DNA of 64,000 nt from CAVWSM01 sp963798505 (lineage in GTDB: Bacteria > Actinomycetota > Actinomycetes > Jiangellales > Jiangellaceae): the NCBI GenBank assembly GCA_963798505.1, contig CAWCTX010000009.1, positions 124,001-188,000 of the forward strand, given 5' to 3'. The stretch's first letter is position 1. Every line of letters begins with the position of its first letter. The translations under genes and the position numbers were made by a program. Below, in pieces: positions 1-9,415 of this stretch. The notes below the pieces were generated by a model that saw only the letters and a program-made list of their open reading frames with translations, did not search any database and was not told the DNA's origin.

Positions 1-492
1 AACCTCGAGATAAGCCTCACCCACGGCATCGGCCGGCAGCCGTTCCAAGATGGCGGCGATCGCAGGCACCGCGGTCTCGTCACCGGCGAACAGCAACGCT
101 GTTGTCGGCTCAGGCGGAGGCATGAACTCGACGCCGCCGTGCGACCCGTCGAACAGCGCGTTCGGGCCGAGCAGAGCAAGCTCGGATCCCGGACGCGCAC
201 CCAGTGCCCACCGTGACGCCGGGCCGTGGTCACCGTGGCGGACCATGTCGACGTCGACCTCGCGACTCGCTGGACGCACAGCGCGGACGGTGTACGTGCG
301 CCGCACCTCGGACCCGCCGTCCGGGGCCGGCAACAGCAGCTTGATCCGCTGGTCGTAGCCGTTGTCGGCGAACTCGTCGAGGTCGTCACCCGTCAGGGTG
401 ACGCGCAGAAAGCTGGGACTCAGCTCGTGCGTCCTCGCCACCCGTGTGCGGAACAGCCGCCACGGCTGCACATCGACCATCACGTCGGACAT
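1..492 (-). CDS. siderophore-interacting protein, NAD(P)H-dependent ferric reductase (partial)
   Basis: N-terminal 164 residues are visible; the C-terminus lies beyond position 1. Family knowledge: these flavoreductases release iron from imported ferric siderophores in the cytoplasm using FAD and NAD(P)H. The sequence shows the FAD-binding barrel with an RRTYTVR motif, followed by VDMVRHGDHGPASRWA, the conserved HG..GPAS.WA block of the SIP family, and then the start of the nucleotide-binding half (LLFAGDETAVPAIAAIL). The ATG at 490-492 overlaps the TGA of the upstream permease (TGATG), so it is translationally coupled and is the last visible gene of the siderophore uptake operon. Confidence 0.85.
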   Translation of the reverse strand, partial: MSDVMVDVQPWRLFRTRVARTHELSPSFLRVTLTGDDLDEFADNGYDQRIKLLLPAPDGGSEVRRTYTVRAVRPASREVDVDMVRHGDHGPASRWALGARPGSELALLGPNALFDGSHGGVEFMPPPEPTTALLFAGDETAVPAIAAILERLPADAVGEAYLEV

Positions 493-2576
493 CACGCCTC
501 CCGACCTCGGGACTGCCACAGAAGCCATAGGAAGTACGGCGCCCCGACGATCGCCGTCATGAGCCCGGCCGGGATCTGCGCCGGCGCGATCACTGTTCGG
601 CCCATCGTGTCGGCGACGCTGACGAGCAGGGCGCCGAGCAGCATCGCCGTCGGCAGCACGCGCACGTGCCGCGTGCCGACGAGCGCGCGTGCGGCGTGCG
701 GCGCGACGAGCCCGACGAAACTGATCACGCCCACCGCGCACACGGCCGCCGCGGTCAGCAGCGCAGCCGCGGCCAACATCACCAGGCGGGCGCGTTCCAC
801 CGGGACGCCGAGGATCCGCGGGACATCGTCGTCGACCGCCAGCAGGTCGAGCTCGTGCCGGGCGGCTGCCGACAGCGGGATCACCACAGCGAGAGCGAGT
901 GTCACCGGCAGCAGTTGCTCGAGGCTGCGCCCGTAGGTGGAGCCCGACAACCACGTAAGCGCGAGGTTGGTGTTCCACGGCTCGTTGACGACGATGACCA
1001 GAGTCGTGAGCGCGGTCGCTCCGAAGCTCACGCCGTAGCCGATGAGCACGAGCCGGTCGGAGTCCAGCCCGCCACGGTGGGCGAGCCGGTAGACGAGCGC
1101 GAACACCGCAAGCGCGCACGCCGCGGCTGCGGCCGACATGGGCCAGATGCCGGTGCCGGGCACCAGCAGCAGCACACTGACGGCGCCGAGGCCCGCACCC
1201 GACGTGACGCCGATCAGGCTGGGCTCGGCCAGCGGGTTGCGGCAGACCGCCTGGATAACGGTTCCGGCGAGCGCCAGGGCCGCACCCGCCAGCAGGGCGG
1301 CGAGCACCCGCGGGATGCGTTGGTTGAGCGTGAAGGTCACCTGCCGACCGGCCTGGTCGGTGAGCCAGTTGACGACGTCGCCGACGAGCAGGACGCGGTC
1401 GCCGAGCAGTGTCGCCAGCACCGTCGCGGTCACCAGGGACACAGTCAGCGAAGAGATCACGACTGCCGTACGGCGGGAGCTGCGGGCCGGCGTGCCGGCC
1501 CGCCGCGCCGACACCGTCGCCGGCCCGGAGTCACGCAGCCGGCGGGCTATCCAGACCAGGATCACCGCGCCGACGAGCGTGGTGACGACGCCCGTCGGCA
1601 CCGACACGCCGTACTGGCCAGGCAACGCGAGCCGGAGCAGGACGTCGGCGCCCAGCACGACGATGACGCCCGCGAGGCCGGCCATCGGGAACAGCACGCC
1701 GTGCCGGTGCAGCCCCGGGACACGCCGCGCGATCAAGCGGGCGAGGAAGGGTGCGCACAGGCCGACGAACCCGATGGGCCCGGCCACGGTGACTGCGGTC
1801 GCGGACAGCAGCACCGCGAGCACGATCGCCACGACCCGCGTGCGACGGACGTCCAGGCCGAGCACGCTCGCGGTGTCGTCGCCGAGGGCGAGCACGTCGA
1901 GGCGGTTGGCGACGAGGAGGATTCCGGCGACGCCCGCCAGCAGCATGGGCACGGCCTGCAGCACCACGTCGGTGCCCGACTGCACGATCGACCCGCTGCC
2001 CCAGGCGAACAGCCCCGTCGTCGCCTCCGGGAAGAGGACGAGCAGCGTGGTGGTCACCGCCATCAGCGCCAGCATCGTCGCCGAGCCCGCGAGCACGAGC
2101 CGCGTCGGTCCGGCGGCACCAGCGCGGCTCAGCAGGAGGACGAGCCCCGCTGCGGCGAGCCCGCCCACGAAGGCGAGCCCGCCGGCAAGGTAGAAGGGGA
2201 CTGCCAGGCCGGTGACGGCCCCCGCGACGATCGCAAGGTAAGCGCCCGCATTGACGGCCAGCGTGTCCGGCGAGGCGAGGGGGTTGCGGGCGACCGACTG
2301 CAGCGTCGCGCCCGCGACCCCGAGCGCGATCCCGGTGACGACACCGGCAAGCAGTCGCGGGAGCCGCGACTCGATGACGACCGCGACCGTGTTGTCGTCG
2401 GACGAGCCGATGAGCAGCCGGAGCAGGTCCGCGATCCCGACGTCGGCTGTCCCCTGAGTCAGGTGGACGGCAGCCAGCACGACGACGAGCACAATTGCCC
2501 CGGCGTACACGGCCGCGACGCGCGGCAGTGACCGCCGGGTGCGCGTGACCTCGTCGACCCGGGTCATGGTGTCCAC
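492..2576 (-). CDS. iron-siderophore ABC transporter, fused FecCD-type double permease
   Basis: 694 residues, about twice the length of a normal FecCD permease. It contains two tandem permease units (about residues 20-345 and 365-690), an arrangement like FhuB. Each unit carries an R(L/I)PR motif near its start (SRLPRLLAGV; QRIPRVLAALLAG) and a (A/C)RNPLA(S/E)P motif, both typical of the family, plus many hydrophobic segments. It forms the membrane channel for ferric-siderophore import with the neighbouring ATPase and binding protein. Start is GTG at 2576, or ATG at 2567; neither has a strong ribosome-binding site. It begins 20 nt after the binding-protein stop and overlaps the next gene by one base. 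Confidence 0.9.
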   Translation of the reverse strand: MDTMTRVDEVTRTRRSLPRVAAVYAGAIVLVVVLAAVHLTQGTADVGIADLLRLLIGSSDDNTVAVVIESRLPRLLAGVVTGIALGVAGATLQSVARNPLASPDTLAVNAGAYLAIVAGAVTGLAVPFYLAGGLAFVGGLAAAGLVLLLSRAGAAGPTRLVLAGSATMLALMAVTTTLLVLFPEATTGLFAWGSGSIVQSGTDVVLQAVPMLLAGVAGILLVANRLDVLALGDDTASVLGLDVRRTRVVAIVLAVLLSATAVTVAGPIGFVGLCAPFLARLIARRVPGLHRHGVLFPMAGLAGVIVVLGADVLLRLALPGQYGVSVPTGVVTTLVGAVILVWIARRLRDSGPATVSARRAGTPARSSRRTAVVISSLTVSLVTATVLATLLGDRVLLVGDVVNWLTDQAGRQVTFTLNQRIPRVLAALLAGAALALAGTVIQAVCRNPLAEPSLIGVTSGAGLGAVSVLLLVPGTGIWPMSAAAAACALAVFALVYRLAHRGGLDSDRLVLIGYGVSFGATALTTLVIVVNEPWNTNLALTWLSGSTYGRSLEQLLPVTLALAVVIPLSAAARHELDLLAVDDDVPRILGVPVERARLVMLAAAALLTAAAVCAVGVISFVGLVAPHAARALVGTRHVRVLPTAMLLGALLVSVADTMGRTVIAPAQIPAGLMTAIVGAPYFLWLLWQSRGREA

Positions 2577-2595
2577 GTCGTGCTGGCCAGCGTCG

Positions 2596-3585
2596 TTACT
2601 TGGTCAGCGCGTCAACAACGGCGTCGACGTAGGCCTCGCCCGAGCGCGGCCCACCGAACATCCAGATGCCGTCAGGGATGCGGTGCACGTCGCTGGCCGC
2701 GACGAACGGGCGCTCCGTCCACACGGCGTTGTCGGCGAGGCCGTCGACGAACGGGTCGCCGCCGTCGGCGTCGTTGGCCGCGTAGATGAACTGCACGTCG
2801 CCGAGCTTGGTCAGCCCCTCGACATCGGTCTGGGCGAGCCCGTAGTCGGGGTCGCCTTCCTCGGCCCACGCGTTGACGAGACCGAGGGATTCGCCCAGGG
2901 CGCCGAAGTAGGAGCCCTCGGTGTACATCCGGATCGACACCGTGCCGTTGGTGATCCAGCCGTCGGCCATGGTGAACTCGGAGCCCGCCATGCCCGCGCC
3001 GCTCAGCGCCTGCTTGCCCTCCTGCACCTTGGCGTCGAACTCCGCGAGCAGGTCCTCAGCCGCGTCCTCCGTGCCCGTCGCCTCACTGAGGGTCTCGATC
3101 GTTCGACGCATGTAGCCCAACGGGTCGGCGGAGTCGGAGCCGCGCAGCGCCAGGACCGGTGCGACCTCCTCGATCTGCGCGATGACGTTCTCGGGTACGT
3201 CGGTGGTGGTGACGACGAGGTCCGGCTCCAACGCGGCGATCGCGTCGAGGCTGGGCTCGCCGCGCATCCCGACGTCGGGGGTGTCCGCGTCGATCGGCGC
3301 CACGGTGTTCCACGTGTTGTAGCCCTTGACGTCGGCCTGGCCGGCCGGATCCACGCCGAGCGCGACAAGGTCTTCGGTGAGGCCCCATTCCAGCGAGACC
3401 ACATCGACGGCGGGAGCGTCGAGCTCGACCGTGCCGCGCTCGTCGGTCACGGAGACCGGGCCGGCGTCGCTGGCCGCGGTCGAGTCGCTGCTGGTCTCCG
3501 GGTCCTCGGTGGTGCCGCACGCGGCGACAGCCAATGTCGCCGCGGCGAGGGCAGCGGGCAGCCAGGATCGATGGATCGTACGCAT
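2596..3585 (-). CDS. iron-siderophore substrate-binding lipoprotein
   Basis: About 329 residues. A signal peptide ends in a lipobox (LAVAACG), so this should be a lipid-anchored extracytoplasmic binding protein. The body reads as a FepB/FecB-like periplasmic binding fold (VTDERGTVELDAPAVDVVSLEW; later GEPSLDAIAALEPDLVV). It captures ferric siderophore and delivers it to the fused permease. I place the start at ATG 3585, preceded by AAGGGA; the frame is open upstream to 3663 but those residues do not resemble a signal peptide. It lies between the ATPase and permease genes of the same operon. Confidence 0.9.
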   Translation of the reverse strand: MRTIHRSWLPAALAAATLAVAACGTTEDPETSSDSTAASDAGPVSVTDERGTVELDAPAVDVVSLEWGLTEDLVALGVDPAGQADVKGYNTWNTVAPIDADTPDVGMRGEPSLDAIAALEPDLVVTTTDVPENVIAQIEEVAPVLALRGSDSADPLGYMRRTIETLSEATGTEDAAEDLLAEFDAKVQEGKQALSGAGMAGSEFTMADGWITNGTVSIRMYTEGSYFGALGESLGLVNAWAEEGDPDYGLAQTDVEGLTKLGDVQFIYAANDADGGDPFVDGLADNAVWTERPFVAASDVHRIPDGIWMFGGPRSGEAYVDAVVDALTK

Positions 3586-3616
3586 GGTGGGTCCCTTGGG
3601 TTCGGTGTAGTGACGG

Positions 3617-4456
3617 TCAGACGGCGACGACGGGTCTTTGGAGGTGCCGCACGTGTCGGCCAATGGGTTGGGCGACGAGTCGGCCGGTGCGTGGATCCGG
3701 AGCGACGTCGATGCGGATCCCGTAGGCGTCGGACAGCAGCTCGGTCGTCATGACATCCGAGGGGGCACCGACGGCGCGGATGCGGCCGCCGTGCAGCAGC
3801 ACGACCTCGTCGGCGAGGTCGCCCGCCTGGTTGAGGTCGTGCAGCACCAGGCCGATGGCGACCTGATGGTTGTCCGCGAGGTCACGGACGAGGTCGAGAA
3901 TCTCGACCTGGTAGCGAAGGTCCAGATAGGTCGTCGGCTCGTCGAGCAGCAGGACGCCGGTGTCCTGGGCAAGACAGGTCGCGAGCCAGACCCGCTGGAG
4001 CTCGCCGCCGGAAAGCTCCTCCGCGCCGCGCCCGGCCATGGCGGTGAGGCCGGTGACCTCCATGGCCCACGCGATGGCCCGCGGCCCGTCTGGGTCGTCC
4101 GTGCGGAACCGCCCGCGGTGGGGGTAGCGGCCATAGCTCACGACGTCGTGGACCGTCACGCCGTGGGGCGTCGTCCGGCTCTGTGCCAGCAGGGTCACCC
4201 GGCACGCAAACTCCTTGGCGCTCAGGGCGAGCACGTCGGGGACGTCTGAGAGACTGACCGTCCCGTCGAGCGGGCGGTGCAGTCGGGCCAGCGACCGGAG
4301 CAGTGTCGACTTGCCGCTGCCATTGGGCCCGATCAGGGCGGTGATCCGCCCCGGCAGCAGCGTGATCGAAGCGTCCTCGACGACAGGCACCCGGTCGTAG
4401 CAGAGCCGGAGTCGGGTCGCGGTGAGTGCTCCGTCAGCATGATCATTCCCTCGCAC
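3617..4456 (-). CDS. iron-siderophore ABC transporter ATP-binding protein (FecE type)
   Basis: 279 residues. Walker A GPNGSGKST, signature LSGGELQR, Walker B VLLLDEPTTYLDL and the switch histidine in LVLHDLNQA are all present. It powers siderophore import and is the first gene of the operon. The only plausible start is GTG at 4456, and there is no Shine-Dalgarno sequence upstream. On the minus strand a TAGGCT hexamer sits 7 nt before the GTG, which fits a -10 element of a leaderless transcript (inference). The iron boxes directly upstream cover that hexamer, so repression by IdeR/DtxR when iron is plentiful is expected. Confidence 0.9.
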   Translation of the reverse strand: MRGNDHADGALTATRLRLCYDRVPVVEDASITLLPGRITALIGPNGSGKSTLLRSLARLHRPLDGTVSLSDVPDVLALSAKEFACRVTLLAQSRTTPHGVTVHDVVSYGRYPHRGRFRTDDPDGPRAIAWAMEVTGLTAMAGRGAEELSGGELQRVWLATCLAQDTGVLLLDEPTTYLDLRYQVEILDLVRDLADNHQVAIGLVLHDLNQAGDLADEVVLLHGGRIRAVGAPSDVMTTELLSDAYGIRIDVAPDPRTGRLVAQPIGRHVRHLQRPVVAV

Positions 4457-4495
4457 GGAGGGAAGCCTAACCTAACTTAGGTAAGCCTTACTAGA
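4457..4495 (-). promoter_or_regulatory. two adjacent IdeR/DtxR-type iron boxes and probable leaderless promoter
   Basis: Two near-matches to the IdeR/DtxR consensus (TWAGGTWAGSCTWACCTWA, from memory) sit back to back. One is at 4477-4495 on the plus strand (TTAGGTAAGCCTTACTAGA, about 16 of 19) and one at 4457-4475 on the minus strand (TTAGGTTAGGCTTCCCTCC, about 16 of 19), one base apart. They directly abut the GTG of the siderophore ATPase gene. Iron-dependent repression of the whole operon is inferred. Confidence 0.8.
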
Positions 4496-4502
4496 GGGAT
4501 GG

Positions 4503-6542
4503 TCAGGCTGCTGCGACGACATCCGCGCGGGCGCCGATCGCGGTAGCGAGGGCGGCCGCATCGGTCGTCGGCCGATCGCACACGAACCCCCGGCAGACGT
4601 AGGCCGCGGGCTTGCCCTGGACCAACGGCCGATCCACGAGCAGCGGGATCGCCGCGGTCGCCGGATCGGCCGGGTCGCCGGTGACGACGACGGCCCCGGG
4701 GGCGGTCGCGGCCAGCGCAGTGCGGTGCAGCAGGTGTCGCTCCGAGTCGTTGTCGGCACCGACGACGGCGATCTCCATGGGGCCGGCCAGGGCCGCCTCG
4801 GCCACCGCGAGCCCCCATCCGCAGAACCGCGGCGCCTGGGCAGCAAGCCGGCCGGCGACGCCGAGGGCGCGCTCCGCCGCCTCGCGATGCAGAGCCGAGC
4901 CGGTGAGTGCAGCGAACGACAGCAGCGCTCCTGCTGCGGCGGACTGGCCCGATGGTGTCGCGTTGTCGGTCGGGTCGTACGGGCGGCGCACGAGCGTCTC
5001 GGCGTCGTCGGCGGTGTCGTACCACGCCTCGCCGTTTCCGTCGGTGAAGTGCGCAAGCATCTCGTCGAGCAGCTGCTCGGCGAACGACAGCCACACCGGG
5101 TCGCCCGTCACAGCGACGAGCGACAGGAATCCCTCCGCAACGTCGGCATAGTCCTCGAGCACGCCTGCATTGCGCCCCGCCACGCCGTCGCGCGACGTCC
5201 GCAGCAGCCGGCCGTGCTCGTCAAGATGCAGCCGAACCAGCAGGTCGGCGGCGTCGATCGCGGCGTCGACCCAAGCAGGCTCGCCGAGCAGACCGCCCGC
5301 CTCGGCGAGCGCGGCGATGGCCAGCCCGTTCCACGCGGAGACGACTTTGTCGTCGCGGACCGGCTGCGGGCGTTCCCGCCTGGCCGCGAGCAGCCGCTCG
5401 CGCACCGCGACCCAACGTTCGGCGTCGGTGGGGTCGGCCCGCAGTTGCAATGTGGACGAGCCATGCTCGAAGGTGCCCGACGACGTGACCGAGAGCAGTC
5501 GCGCAGCGAACTCGCCGTCGTCGTCGCCCAGCACCTCGCGCAGCTGTGAAGGGGTCCACACGTAGGTCGCGCCTTCGACGCCGTCGGTATCCGCGTCGAG
5601 CGCGCTGGCGAACCCACCCTCGGCAGTGCGCAGGTCGTGCAGCAGGAACGCCGCGGTCTGCCGTACGACCCGTTCGGCGAGCGGCGATCCGGTCGCGCGC
5701 CACCAGTGCAGGTAGACCCGCAGGAGCAGCGCGTTGTCGTACAGCATCTTCTCGAAGTGCGGGACGACCCACTGCGCGTCGACGCTGTAGCGCGCGAACC
5801 CACCGGCAAGCTGGTCGGCCATGCCGCCGCGAGCCATCGCCTCGAGGGTCGTCTCGGCCATGGCGAGGGCGAGGTTGTCACCTGTCCGCGCGTGATGGCG
5901 CAGGAGGAACTCACAGACCATGGAGGGCGGGAACTTCGGCGCACCGCCGAATCCGCCCTCGACCCCGTCGAACTCGGCGTGCAGCCGCTGCACCGCCGCG
6001 GTGAGTGCATCGCCGTCCGGCGGCGCCTCACCGGATAGCGGCGGCCGCTCGCTGAGGCGTCGAACGACATCTGCGCCGACACGGTCGACCTCGTCACGGC
6101 GGGTGTGCCAGGTGTCGGTGACCGCCGTCAGCACCTGCTGGAACGACGGCATGCCTTGGCGCGGCGCGGGCGGGAAATAGGTGCCGCAGTAGAACGGCTC
6201 ACCGGCCGGCGTGAGGAACGCGGTCATGGGCCAGCCGCCGTGGCCGGTCATGGCCTGGACGGCTTCCATGTAGACCGCGTCGACGTCGGGCCGCTCCTCC
6301 CGGTCGACCTTGATGCTCACATAGTGCTCGTTCATCAACGCGGCGGTCTCGGTGTCCTCGAACGACTCGTGTGCCATGACGTGGCACCAATGGCACGCGG
6401 CATAGCCGACGGACAACAGCACGGGCACGTCCCGGCTGCGCGCCTCGTCGAACGCCTCCGGCCCCCACTCCCACCAGTCGACGGGGTTGTCGGCGTGCTG
6501 CAAGAGGTACGGCGACGTGCTCGCGGCGAGCCGGTTGGCCAT
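4503..6542 (-). CDS. YyaL/SSP411-type thioredoxin-domain protein (DUF255 family)
   Basis: 679 residues. The N-terminal thioredoxin-like domain carries a CxxC site (ACHWCHVM) after the family hallmark SPYLLQHADNPVDWW. The C-terminal two thirds resemble the six-hairpin glycosidase-like toroid of YyaL and human SPATA20 (WNGLAIAALAEAG, DNATPSGQS). Exact function is unknown in bacteria; a thiol-redox or sugar-related role has been suggested for the family. Start chosen at ATG 6542 (MANRLAAS), the usual family start, although the frame is open to 6569. By position it corresponds to M. tuberculosis Rv1084. Confidence 0.88.
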   Translation of the reverse strand: MANRLAASTSPYLLQHADNPVDWWEWGPEAFDEARSRDVPVLLSVGYAACHWCHVMAHESFEDTETAALMNEHYVSIKVDREERPDVDAVYMEAVQAMTGHGGWPMTAFLTPAGEPFYCGTYFPPAPRQGMPSFQQVLTAVTDTWHTRRDEVDRVGADVVRRLSERPPLSGEAPPDGDALTAAVQRLHAEFDGVEGGFGGAPKFPPSMVCEFLLRHHARTGDNLALAMAETTLEAMARGGMADQLAGGFARYSVDAQWVVPHFEKMLYDNALLLRVYLHWWRATGSPLAERVVRQTAAFLLHDLRTAEGGFASALDADTDGVEGATYVWTPSQLREVLGDDDGEFAARLLSVTSSGTFEHGSSTLQLRADPTDAERWVAVRERLLAARRERPQPVRDDKVVSAWNGLAIAALAEAGGLLGEPAWVDAAIDAADLLVRLHLDEHGRLLRTSRDGVAGRNAGVLEDYADVAEGFLSLVAVTGDPVWLSFAEQLLDEMLAHFTDGNGEAWYDTADDAETLVRRPYDPTDNATPSGQSAAAGALLSFAALTGSALHREAAERALGVAGRLAAQAPRFCGWGLAVAEAALAGPMEIAVVGADNDSERHLLHRTALAATAPGAVVVTGDPADPATAAIPLLVDRPLVQGKPAAYVCRGFVCDRPTTDAAALATAIGARADVVAAA

Positions 6543-6552
6543 GCCGTCGACC

Positions 6553-7245
6553 CTAACCGCGTCCCCCACCCGGGACGATCAGGCCGGTCTCGTAGGCCAC
6601 GACGACCGCCTGGGTCCGGTCGCGCAGCCCAAGCTTGCTGAGCACCCGGCTCACATGGGTCTTGACCGTCTCGTCGCTGACCACGAGGCGGGCGGCGATC
6701 TCCGGGTTGGACAGCCCTTCAGCAATGAGCCGCAGGACCTCGGTCTCCCTGGGCGTGAGTCGCTGCACGCGCGCATCTGGTGCCGGCGCGACCGGCCGCA
6801 GCCGGGCAAACTCGGCGATCAGCCGGCGCGTGACCGTCGGCGCGAGCAGGGCCTCGCCGGCGGCGACCACCCGTACGGCGTCGAAGAGCCTTTCCGCGCT
6901 CACGTCCTTGAGCAGGAATCCGCTGGCGCCCGCCGCCAGCGCGTCGTAGACGTGCTGGTCGAGGTCGAACGTCGTGAGGATGAGGATGCGCGGCGGGGAG
7001 TCGACTGCCTCGGCGAGGATCTGCCGGGTCGCGTCGATGCCGTCCATGACAGGCATGCGTACGTCCATGACCACGACGTCGGGTCGCTGCTCGTGGCACA
7101 GCCGCACCGCGGCGGCACCGTCGGGCGCGCTGCCCACGACCTCGAAGTCGGGCTGCGTGCCCAGCAACGCGGCGAAGGCGGCGCGCACAACGTCCTGGTC
7201 GTCAACGACGACGACCCGAACGCGCTGCCCCGTGCCGGCATTCAT
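6553..7245 (-). CDS. NarL/FixJ-family response regulator
   Basis: 230 residues. The receiver domain has the acidic pocket VVVDDQD, a phosphoacceptor aspartate in VVVMDVRMP and the lysine in FLLKD. The C-terminal LuxR-type helix-turn-helix reads LTPRETEVLRLIAEGLSNPEIA ... TVKTHVSRVLSKLGLRDR. The ATG at 7245 overlaps the TGA of the kinase gene (ATGA), so the pair is co-translated. The divergent ABC exporter operon starting at 8489 is the likely target, by context only. Confidence 0.92.
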   Translation of the reverse strand: MNAGTGQRVRVVVVDDQDVVRAAFAALLGTQPDFEVVGSAPDGAAAVRLCHEQRPDVVVMDVRMPVMDGIDATRQILAEAVDSPPRILILTTFDLDQHVYDALAAGASGFLLKDVSAERLFDAVRVVAAGEALLAPTVTRRLIAEFARLRPVAPAPDARVQRLTPRETEVLRLIAEGLSNPEIAARLVVSDETVKTHVSRVLSKLGLRDRTQAVVVAYETGLIVPGGGRG

Positions 7246-8387
7246 CGATCGGCCTCGCCGACCGGCAGCAGCGCCTCGACGACGAAGCCGCCCATGGGGC
7301 CGGATCCGGTGGCCAGCCAACCACCCACCAACGTGGCTCGTTCCCGCATCCCGCCCAGCCCGTGCCCCGCGTTGGCCACCATCTCGTCCAGCGACTGCGG
7401 CCCCGGACCGTTGTCGCGCACGCGGAGATAGAGCGCGTCTTCGCGATAGTGCAGCTCGACGTCGACCCCAGCGCCGGGAGCGTGGCGGCGGGCGTTGGTC
7501 AAGGCCTCCTGGACGATGCGGTAGGCCGTGAGCTCGACACCCGGGTCGAGCGGGACGACTCGCCCGTGCACGATCAACCGCGTGCTTGCGGCGGTGAGAC
7601 TGCGCGCCTCGTCGACCAGCTCGTTGAGGTGCTGCAACCCTGGCTGCGGGCGGCGGCTGTCGGCGGGCGCGGCATCCTCGCGGAGCACACCGAGCAGGCG
7701 ACGCATCTCCGTGAGCGCGGTGCGCGCGGTGTCGCCGATCGCGACCAGGCGCTGCGCCCCCTGATCGGGCATGCCCGGCGTCGTCAGGCGCGCCGCCTCC
7801 GCCTGCACGGCAATCATCGAGATGTGATGGGCGACCACGTCATGCAGCTCCTGCGCGATGCGTGCCCGCTCGCCGCGCGCGGCGTGCTCGAACAGCGTGT
7901 CGGCGATCTGCCGCTCCGACACCGCGCGCCGGGCGGCCTCGTCGCGGATCTGCAGGAAGAGCCCGGTGCCGACGGCCGCAGTGGTCATGACGAGTAGGGC
8001 GATCGCCAGCGCTCGACCGCCGGGACGGTCGTCGCCGCCGGGCAGCAGGGCGTACACGACGAACAGCGCCACCAACCCGACCGCAGCCCATCGGGTGCCG
8101 CGTCGACCGACCAGGAATGCGCTGACGCCCAAGGCCACGATGCCGGCGACCGGCGGCTGGTAGTCCGCGACGAGCATGGCGATGGTCGCGACGACGATGG
8201 CGCCGGCAGCCGCCTCAGGCTGCACCTGGGCAAGGGCGAGCGGAAGCGTTGTGGCCAGCGCAAGCACCAGGGCAAGCAACGAGCTCGGCGGCTGAGCGTC
8301 GGGGCGGGCGGCGACCTCGATGACCGCAACCACGCCGAGGATCGCGGCAGCACCGTACGGCCACTCGAGCCCCTTCACAGCGGCCAT
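7242..8387 (-). CDS. sensor histidine kinase, NarL-partner (HisKA_3) type
   Basis: About 381 residues. A hydrophobic N-terminal half with several membrane segments is followed by a HisKA_3 dimerisation helix with the phospho-histidine (ARIAQELHDVVAHHIS). The ATPase domain has an N box (VQEALTNARRHAPG) and a G box (RDNGPGP, GHGLGGMRERA). Start taken at ATG 8387; an upstream in-frame ATG at 8477 would make the gene almost abut the divergent exporter. It signals to the overlapping response regulator. This layout is common for exporters of membrane-active compounds, but the ligand cannot be read from the sequence. Confidence 0.88.
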   Translation of the reverse strand: MAAVKGLEWPYGAAAILGVVAVIEVAARPDAQPPSSLLALVLALATTLPLALAQVQPEAAAGAIVVATIAMLVADYQPPVAGIVALGVSAFLVGRRGTRWAAVGLVALFVVYALLPGGDDRPGGRALAIALLVMTTAAVGTGLFLQIRDEAARRAVSERQIADTLFEHAARGERARIAQELHDVVAHHISMIAVQAEAARLTTPGMPDQGAQRLVAIGDTARTALTEMRRLLGVLREDAAPADSRRPQPGLQHLNELVDEARSLTAASTRLIVHGRVVPLDPGVELTAYRIVQEALTNARRHAPGAGVDVELHYREDALYLRVRDNGPGPQSLDEMVANAGHGLGGMRERATLVGGWLATGSGPMGGFVVEALLPVGEADR

Positions 8388-8488
8388 TGTCGCCTGATCT
8401 GACCGGCCACGGCGTCCCCCGGTGGGATGTTCGGTGATCCCTCCGACGGGTGACGACGCAGCGTCCGTACGACCCATAGCCTCCAGGC

Positions 8489-9415
8489 ATGCAGGCATCC
8501 ATCGAAGTAAGCGGGCTGCGAAAGCGCTACGGATCGACAGTTGCGGTGGACGGGATCTCGTTCGTCGTGTCCGGCGGGGAGGTCACCGGATTCGTCGGAC
8601 CCAACGGCGCGGGCAAGTCGACAACCATGCGGCTGATCCTGGGTCTGGACTCCCCCGACGATGGCACGGCGCTCGTCAACGGACGCCCCTACCGCAGCCT
8701 GCGCACACCGCTGCTCGAGGTGGGGTCGCTGCTTGACGCGGCGGCCATCCACCCCAGCCGTCGCGCTCGCGACCATCTGCTCTGGATGGCGCACAGCAAC
8801 GGGTTGCCGGCGTCGCGCGTCGACGAAGTGCTCGAGCAGGTGGGGCTTTCCAGCGCAGCGCGACGCGCGGCAGGCGGGTTCTCGCTCGGGATGCGGCAGC
8901 GCCTCGGCATCGCCGCCGCGCTGCTGGGTGATCCGCCGGTGCTGATGTTCGACGAGCCGGTCAACGGGCTGGACCCCGAGGGCATCGTGTGGATCCGCGG
9001 GCTGCTCAAGTCGCTGGCTGCAGAGGGTCGCGTCGTGTTCGTGTCGAGCCACCTGATGGGCGAGCTCGAGGGCACGGCCGACCATCTGATCGTCCTGGCT
9101 CGCGGCCGCGTGATCGCGGACACTGATGTCGCGAGCCTGCTCTCGGCGGCCAACGGAAGCCGGGTGGACGTGCGGACGTTCCGCCGTACGGACGCCATGA
9201 CCGCGCTGGCTCGGGCCGGCGCGGTCGTCGCGGCCGTCGACCATGAGACGCTGACCGTCGACGGTATCGACGGCGAGCGCATCGCCGGCCTGCTCAGCGC
9301 GGCCGGGATCCCGTTCTCCGAGCTGCGCAGCCACCGGGCATCGCTCGAAGAGGCATACATGGAGCTGACGCGCGACGCCGTCGAGTTCGCCGTGCCGGCG
9401 GAGCGGAGCGCCTGA
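8489..9415 (+). CDS. ABC-2 type exporter, ATP-binding protein
   Basis: 308 residues. Walker A GPNGAGKSTT, signature FSLGMRQR (a degenerate LSGGQ, usual in this subgroup), Walker B VLMFDEPVNGLD and the H-loop in VSSHLMGE. The C-terminal extension of about 90 residues matches drug/bacitracin-type exporter ATPases. It is the first gene of a three-gene operon; its TGA overlaps the ATG of the first permease (ATGATG region at 9413-9417). Transcribed divergently from the NarL-type two-component system. Confidence 0.9.
   Translation: MQASIEVSGLRKRYGSTVAVDGISFVVSGGEVTGFVGPNGAGKSTTMRLILGLDSPDDGTALVNGRPYRSLRTPLLEVGSLLDAAAIHPSRRARDHLLWMAHSNGLPASRVDEVLEQVGLSSAARRAAGGFSLGMRQRLGIAAALLGDPPVLMFDEPVNGLDPEGIVWIRGLLKSLAAEGRVVFVSSHLMGELEGTADHLIVLARGRVIADTDVASLLSAANGSRVDVRTFRRTDAMTALARAGAVVAAVDHETLTVDGIDGERIAGLLSAAGIPFSELRSHRASLEEAYMELTRDAVEFAVPAERSA

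Noticed and set aside
666..2531. 621-residue plus-strand open frame opposite the fused permease
   Set aside because: Composition is Arg/Gln/Glu-rich with no domain; it is the antisense shadow of a membrane protein gene in high-GC DNA.
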